This document shows, in pieces, positions 59,717 through 64,000 of a stretch of 64,000 nucleotides of DNA. A model generated the notes under the pieces. That model searched no databases. It saw only the letters and a list, made by a program, of their open reading frames with translations, and was not told the DNA's origin. Position numbers and translations under genes: made by a program. This DNA comes from Allobaileyella intestinalis. GTDB lineage: Bacteria > Bacillota > Clostridia > Peptostreptococcales > Anaerovoracaceae. The stretch spans positions 310,001 to 374,000 of the forward strand of contig NZ_VUNB01000001.1 of NCBI RefSeq assembly GCF_009695865.1, read 5' to 3'. Position 1 is the stretch's first letter. Every line of letters starts with the position of its first letter.

Positions 59717-61831
59717 ATGGCAGTAAAAACTTCATCTGCAAAGAAAACGACGAAAACTACCAGAAAAAAAACACTGCTTGTAGTAGAGTCTCCATCGAAG
59801 GCAAAGATCATCAGCAAGTATCTGGGATCTTCCTACAAGGTCATTGCTTCCGTAGGTCATGTAAGAGATCTGCCTAAGAGCAGACTGGGTGTTCAGGTAG
59901 AAGACAACTTTGAACCTGAATACATTAATATAAGAGGAAAAGGCGATACCATAAAGGCTATAAAGAAGGAAGGCAAAGCAGCATCAAAGATCCTTCTGGC
60001 TACGGACCCGGACCGTGAGGGAGAAGCTATTGCCTGGCATCTGGCATATATTCTGGACATAGATCCTATGTCGGATTGCAGAGTGACTTTTAATGAAATC
60101 AATAAAGATGCAGTCAAGGAGGCTATTAAGCATCCTAGACCAATCGATATGGGACTTGTAGATGCACAGCAGGCAAGGCGTGTTCTTGACCGCCTTGTTG
60201 GATACCAGATCAGCCCCCTTCTGTGGAAAAAGGTGAGAAGGGGATTGTCTGCCGGCAGAGTCCAGTCGGCAGCATTAAAGATGCTGTGTGACAGAGAAAA
60301 AGAAATTAACGACTTTGTTCCTGCTGAGTATTGGAATCTCTATGCAGATTTTGAAGATGGTTTCAGGGCACAGCTCTCTAAAATTTCAGGAAAGAAAGCA
60401 GAGATTCCTGACGGAGCAAATGCTGAAGAAATTGCCGAAGACCTGAGAAAAGGCCAGTTTACTGTGGGAGAGGTGAAGCAGGGACACAGGAGTCCAAAGG
60501 CCTATGCTCCTTTTACTACTTCCAGCCTTCAGCAGGATGCTTCCATAAAGCTGGGATTCCAGACAAGGAAGACCATGCAGATTGCACAGCAGTTATATGA
60601 AGGAATTGAAATAAAAGGAAGAGGAGCAAGAGGTCTGGTTACATACATCAGAACAGACTCTGTTCGTATTTCGGAAGTTGCAAGAGCTGCTGCCCGCGAC
60701 TTCATTACTGAAAAATATGGAAATCAGTACGTTGGAAACAACTTTTATTCAAACAAGAAAAAGGACATACAGGATGCCCACGAGGCAATCCGTCCTTCAG
60801 ACGTTACACTTACTCCTGAAGAGGCCAGGGGCTCACTGACACCAGATCAGTTCAAGCTATATACTCTGATCTGGACCAGATTTGTGGCTTCCCAAATGGC
60901 ACCTGCACAGGTGGACACTCTGACCATCAAAGTTAACAGCGGAATTTACGAGCTGAAGGCCAGCGGTTCAAGACAGGTGTTTGACGGATGGAGAAAGGTA
61001 TATAAAACCTCTGCCCAGGGGGAGGAGAAAGATCTTCCGATGCTGGAAGAAGGCAGCTCTCTCTCATTAAAGGAAATAATAAAAGAACAGAAATTTACCC
61101 AGCCGCCGGCAAGGTATACCGAAGCCGGACTGGTAAAAGAAATGGAAGAGCAGAACATTGGCCGTCCAAGTACATACGCTGCCATTATTTCCACCCTTAC
61201 AACGAGAAAATACGTAAAGAGAGAGAAAAAAAGTCTGGTGCCAACAAAGCTTGGCTTTGATGTGACTGGAATTTTGCAGAGCTATTTCACTGACATCGTT
61301 GATGTTAAGTTCACAGGTGAACTGGAAGACAAACTTGATGATGTGGAGATGAAAAAAGAAGCCTGGAAGCAGGTAATAAACGATTTTTACGGCGGATTCA
61401 GCAAGGAGCTGAAGGTTGCAGAAGAGGAAGTGGAGAAGATTCAGCAGGAAGTAGTTCTCAGCGATCAGGTATGCCAGCTTTGCGGAAGGCCTATGGCAAT
61501 TAAGGAAGGCCGCTTTGGGAAATTCCTTGCATGCACCGGTTATCCTGAATGCAAGAATACCATGCCTATTATTAAGAAAACGGGGGTAAAGTGCCCTAAG
61601 TGCGGCAAAGACATAATTGAAAAGAAAAGCCGTAAGAGGGGGAGAATTTTCTACGGGTGCATGGGCTACCCGGACTGCGATGTTGTCTACTGGGATAAGC
61701 CTGTGGGAAGAGCCTGCCCTGAATGCGGTTCAATGCTGGTAGAAACCAAGGGCAAAACGAAGACAATCAAATGTTCTAATCCGGAGTGCAAGTACAAGGA
61801 AAAGAAAGAAGATGAAAAGGATGAGGCTTAG
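59717..61831 (+). CDS. topA: DNA topoisomerase I
   Basis: Type IA topoisomerase that relaxes negative supercoils. The 704 residues include a basic N-terminus, the TOPRIM domain (about 18-135; V-V-E-S-P-S-K-A-K, T-D-P-D-R-E-G-E-A-I), the catalytic region with the active Tyr in T-Y-I-R-T-D-S (about 310-320), and three C-terminal Cys4 zinc-finger units (C-Q-L-C-G, C-P-K-C-G, C-P-E-C-G and their partner Cys residues). The ribosome site AAAAGGA is about 13 bases before the ATG, slightly far. Good promoter upstream. Confidence 0.97.
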   Translation: MAVKTSSAKKTTKTTRKKTLLVVESPSKAKIISKYLGSSYKVIASVGHVRDLPKSRLGVQVEDNFEPEYINIRGKGDTIKAIKKEGKAASKILLATDPDREGEAIAWHLAYILDIDPMSDCRVTFNEINKDAVKEAIKHPRPIDMGLVDAQQARRVLDRLVGYQISPLLWKKVRRGLSAGRVQSAALKMLCDREKEINDFVPAEYWNLYADFEDGFRAQLSKISGKKAEIPDGANAEEIAEDLRKGQFTVGEVKQGHRSPKAYAPFTTSSLQQDASIKLGFQTRKTMQIAQQLYEGIEIKGRGARGLVTYIRTDSVRISEVARAAARDFITEKYGNQYVGNNFYSNKKKDIQDAHEAIRPSDVTLTPEEARGSLTPDQFKLYTLIWTRFVASQMAPAQVDTLTIKVNSGIYELKASGSRQVFDGWRKVYKTSAQGEEKDLPMLEEGSSLSLKEIIKEQKFTQPPARYTEAGLVKEMEEQNIGRPSTYAAIISTLTTRKYVKREKKSLVPTKLGFDVTGILQSYFTDIVDVKFTGELEDKLDDVEMKKEAWKQVINDFYGGFSKELKVAEEEVEKIQQEVVLSDQVCQLCGRPMAIKEGRFGKFLACTGYPECKNTMPIIKKTGVKCPKCGKDIIEKKSRKRGRIFYGCMGYPDCDVVYWDKPVGRACPECGSMLVETKGKTKTIKCSNPECKYKEKKEDEKDEA

Positions 61832-61899
61832 GTCAATGTTCATGGCCAAGGCCCTTTTCACATATCAATAATATGGTTAACATAGAGATGACATCAAAT

Positions 61900-61916
61900 A
61901 ATGAGATATTCTCATT
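61900..61916. repeat. Inverted repeat upstream of hslV
   Basis: AATGAG (61900-61905) and CTCATT (61911-61916) with a five-base spacer, about 60 bases before hslV. Could be an operator for stress or nutrient control of hslVU. It does not match the CIRCE element of heat-shock genes. Confidence 0.35.
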
Positions 61917-61974
61917 GTGACTTTGAGATTAATTAAAATAGAGCGGACAACAGTTCCGCAGAAAGGAATGCCTA

Positions 61975-62514
61975 ATGGTAGAATTTCATGCAACTACTAT
62001 CTGCGCAGTTAAAAGGCCAAACGGAGATATCTGCATTGGCGGCGACGGCCAGGTAACAATGGGTGAAACCACCATAATGAAAAATGGTGCAAAGAAAGTA
62101 AAGAAGATTTATAAGGGAAAAGTTCTCAGCGGATTTGCAGGATCCGTTGCGGATGCTTTTTCTCTTACGGATAAATTCGAAAGCAAGCTTGAAGAACATG
62201 ATGGAAACTTGAAAAGAGCAGCTGTGGATCTGGCTCAGTACTGGAGAAGTGACAAGGCAGCAAGAAGCCTTGAAGCATTGATGATCGTTGTTGATGAAAA
62301 CGATATGCTGGTCATTTCTGGCAACGGAGAGGTAATTGTTCCGGATAAGGATGTGGTTGCTATCGGATCTGGCGGAAATTATGCCTATTCAGCTGCAACA
62401 GCACTTTATGAAAACACAGACCTGGACGCAGAGTCCATAGTCAGAAAATCACTGGAAATCGCTTCCAATATCTGCGTTTATACTAACAACAATATCTCAG
62501 TAGAGAAGCTGTAG
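61975..62514 (+). CDS. hslV: ATP-dependent protease subunit HslV (ClpQ)
   Basis: Proteolytic subunit of the HslUV protease, with an N-terminal nucleophile fold. The 179 residues begin [12 protein letters not shown]; the Thr of A-T-T-I is the likely catalytic residue after trimming. G-G-D-G-Q-V-T-M-G and [11 protein letters not shown] follow, then G-S-G-G-N-Y-A. AGAAAGGAA precedes the ATG. It is paired with hslU, 57 bases downstream. Confidence 0.95.
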   Translation: MVEFHATTICAVKRPNGDICIGGDGQVTMGETTIMKNGAKKVKKIYKGKVLSGFAGSVADAFSLTDKFESKLEEHDGNLKRAAVDLAQYWRSDKAARSLEALMIVVDENDMLVISGNGEVIVPDKDVVAIGSGGNYAYSAATALYENTDLDAESIVRKSLEIASNICVYTNNNISVEKL

Positions 62515-62571
62515 CGTATGGACATGGAAGATAATTCTGAAAATAACATCCAGTGATTAAGGAGACAGAAA

Positions 62572-64000
62572 ATGAGTGAGAACATTAAGGACATGACTCC
62601 GAAACAAATTGTTGCGGAGCTGGACAAATACATAATAGGTCAGTCAGAAGCCAAGAAGTCCGTGGCTATTGCGCTGAGAAACAGGTATAGAAGAAACAAG
62701 CTCAGCGATGAAATGAGAGAAGAAATCACACCGAAAAATATCCTCATGATGGGACCTACCGGTGTTGGTAAGACTGAAATTGCCCGCAGGCTGGCAAAGA
62801 TAATGGATGCTCCCTTCGTTAAGGTGGAAGCCACTAAGTTTACAGAGGTTGGTTATGTAGGCAGAGACGTGGATTCCATGGTAAGAGATTTGGTTGAGGC
62901 TTCCATCAGATTGCAAAAGCAAAAGAGAATTGCTGAGAAAAGAGAAACAGCTCAGTCCCTTGCTGAGGACAGAATCGTTGAAGCTATTATTCCTGATGGC
63001 GATACCCACAAGGATAACAAGAAATCTTCCAATCCTTTTGACATGATTATGAATGGAGGAGGGTATACAAGCCAGAAGGCAGAGTATGAAGCTAAACAAA
63101 AGGCAGAAAACCAGCAGAACGGCCCGTCCAGAAGTGAGATTGACCTTGCCAGAGAACAGGTGAAGAGAGACCTGAGAGATGGAAAACTGGAGGATACTCT
63201 GATCGAAATCGAGGTCGAAGAAGCGCCGAAGACTAATCAGCTGGATATGCAGAATGAAGGCGTTGGAATAGCTATTGGAAACATCTTCGGAGATATGATG
63301 CCTAAGAAGATGAAACATAAGAAGGTGACCGTCAAGGAAGCAAGAAGAATCCTTACTGAAGAGGAAGCCAATAAGCTTATTGACATGGATCAGGTAGTGG
63401 ACGAGGCACTGGACAATGCCGAGCAGAACGGAATTATATTTATCGACGAAATCGATAAGATTGCTTCAGGCAGTTCTATGCGCTCAGGTGCAGACGTTTC
63501 AAGAGAGGGAGTACAGAGAGACATTCTTCCAATCGTGGAAGGAAGTGTTGTGAACACCAAGCATGGCCCTGTAAAAACCGACCATATGCTCTTTATAGGT
63601 GCAGGCGCATTCCATACAGCAAAACCTTCAGATCTGATTCCAGAACTCCAGGGACGTTTCCCTATAAACGTAGAACTGAAGAACCTGGACAAAGAAGACT
63701 TCAAACAGATCCTCACTGTACCTGAAAACGCTGTAACTAAGCAGCAGAAAGCTTTGCTGGAAACAGAAGGAGTTCATATCGAATTCACAGATGATGCCAT
63801 AGATGAAATAGCAGAAATGGCTTATCTTATGAACGAGCAAACTGAAAATATTGGAGCAAGAAGACTTCACACTATTCTGGAGGTTCTGATGGAGGATCTC
63901 TCCTTCCGTTTACCTGACCCTGAAATCAGCGATGTAACAATTGACAGAGAAGATGTTCAGAAATGCTTCAAAGAGAAGGTAAAAGAAGCTGACGTAGACA
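62572..64000 (+). CDS. hslU: HslU (ClpY) AAA+ unfoldase (3' end cut by window)
   Basis: ATPase that unfolds substrates for HslV. The ATG at 62572 follows AAGGAGACAG. About 476 residues are in the window and the frame is still open, so only the C-terminal end is missing. Seen: T-P-K-Q-I-V-A-E-L-D-K-Y-I-I-G-Q, Walker A G-P-T-G-V-G-K-T, V-G-Y-V-G-R-D-V (substrate pore), the intermediate domain (about 110-240), Walker B I-I-F-I-D-E-I-D-K, and L-I-P-E-L-Q-G-R-F-P-I with sensor residues. The missing end should include the last residues that dock into HslV. Confidence 0.95.
   Translation, partial: MSENIKDMTPKQIVAELDKYIIGQSEAKKSVAIALRNRYRRNKLSDEMREEITPKNILMMGPTGVGKTEIARRLAKIMDAPFVKVEATKFTEVGYVGRDVDSMVRDLVEASIRLQKQKRIAEKRETAQSLAEDRIVEAIIPDGDTHKDNKKSSNPFDMIMNGGGYTSQKAEYEAKQKAENQQNGPSRSEIDLAREQVKRDLRDGKLEDTLIEIEVEEAPKTNQLDMQNEGVGIAIGNIFGDMMPKKMKHKKVTVKEARRILTEEEANKLIDMDQVVDEALDNAEQNGIIFIDEIDKIASGSSMRSGADVSREGVQRDILPIVEGSVVNTKHGPVKTDHMLFIGAGAFHTAKPSDLIPELQGRFPINVELKNLDKEDFKQILTVPENAVTKQQKALLETEGVHIEFTDDAIDEIAEMAYLMNEQTENIGARRLHTILEVLMEDLSFRLPDPEISDVTIDREDVQKCFKEKVKEADVD

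Noticed and set aside
61975..62010. HslV of the serine-nucleophile (CodW) type
   Set aside because: The B. subtilis protein has Ser near its start; here Val2-Glu3 precede F-H-A-T-T, so a Thr nucleophile after trimming is the simpler reading.
1..64000. tRNA, rRNA, CRISPR, IS elements, prophage or replication origin
   Set aside because: No tRNA T-loop pattern, repeat array, transposase, integrase or DnaA-box cluster was noticed. All large frames are assigned to chromosomal housekeeping or pilus genes.

Overview
The window looks like chromosomal core sequence from a single-membrane (Gram-positive) member of the Clostridia (Bacillota). The reasons are a PolC-type replicative polymerase, the block cdsA-dxr-rseP-ispG-polC-rimP-nusA-rnpM-infB-rbfA-nrnA-truB-ribF, an IspH fused to ribosomal protein S1, and two type IV pilus-like systems that both lack an outer-membrane secretin. 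Family-level placement (for example near Anaerovoracaceae) is only a guess. No tRNA, rRNA, IS element, prophage or CRISPR array was seen. Base composition and codon use look even throughout.

Layout: 0-7.7 kb holds phospholipid and isoprenoid genes (cdsA, dxr, rseP, ispG) and polC. 7.7-16.2 kb is the transcription/translation operon rimP to ribF, with a good promoter and a leader hairpin. 16.2-18.6 kb (minus strand) is a CPA2 cation/proton antiporter. 18.6-22.8 kb holds rpsO, pnp and a DUF2207-type membrane protein. 22.9-30.3 kb is a compact Tad/Flp pilus operon. 30.4-35.8 kb holds eno, ispH-rpsA and rnr. 35.9-50.7 kb is a type IVa-like pilus cluster: prepilin peptidase, PilM, PilN, PilO, a 1768-residue pilin-adhesin, three minor pilins, PilB, PilT, PilC and PilA. 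50.9-55.3 kb (minus strand) is a potassium-uptake operon, trkA with two tandem trkH genes. 55.7-64 kb holds a Cof-type phosphatase, yraN, comM, dprA, topA, hslV and hslU (cut by the window end).

How the genes fit together: dxr, ispG and ispH are MEP-pathway isoprenoid enzymes, and cdsA feeds phospholipid synthesis. rimP, nusA, infB, rbfA, truB, rpsO, rpsA, pnp and rnr serve ribosome assembly, translation and RNA turnover. The two pilus systems probably share the one prepilin peptidase seen here. A retractile pilus near dprA and comM makes natural transformation plausible but unproven. The trk operon and the antiporter both handle monovalent cations.

Most notable observations: (1) PolC has lost the DEDD proofreading exonuclease normally inserted in its PHP domain, while the PHP domain keeps a complete set of nine metal ligands. 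(2) A very large two-unit GLUG adhesin carries a class III prepilin leader inside the pil operon. (3) A strong internal ribosome-binding site sits at the start of S1 inside the ispH-rpsA fusion. (4) A TadE-like pseudopilin carries a duplicated His-Cys3 metal-site motif. (5) The trk operon has a good promoter and an unexplained leader of about 180 nt that could be structured.
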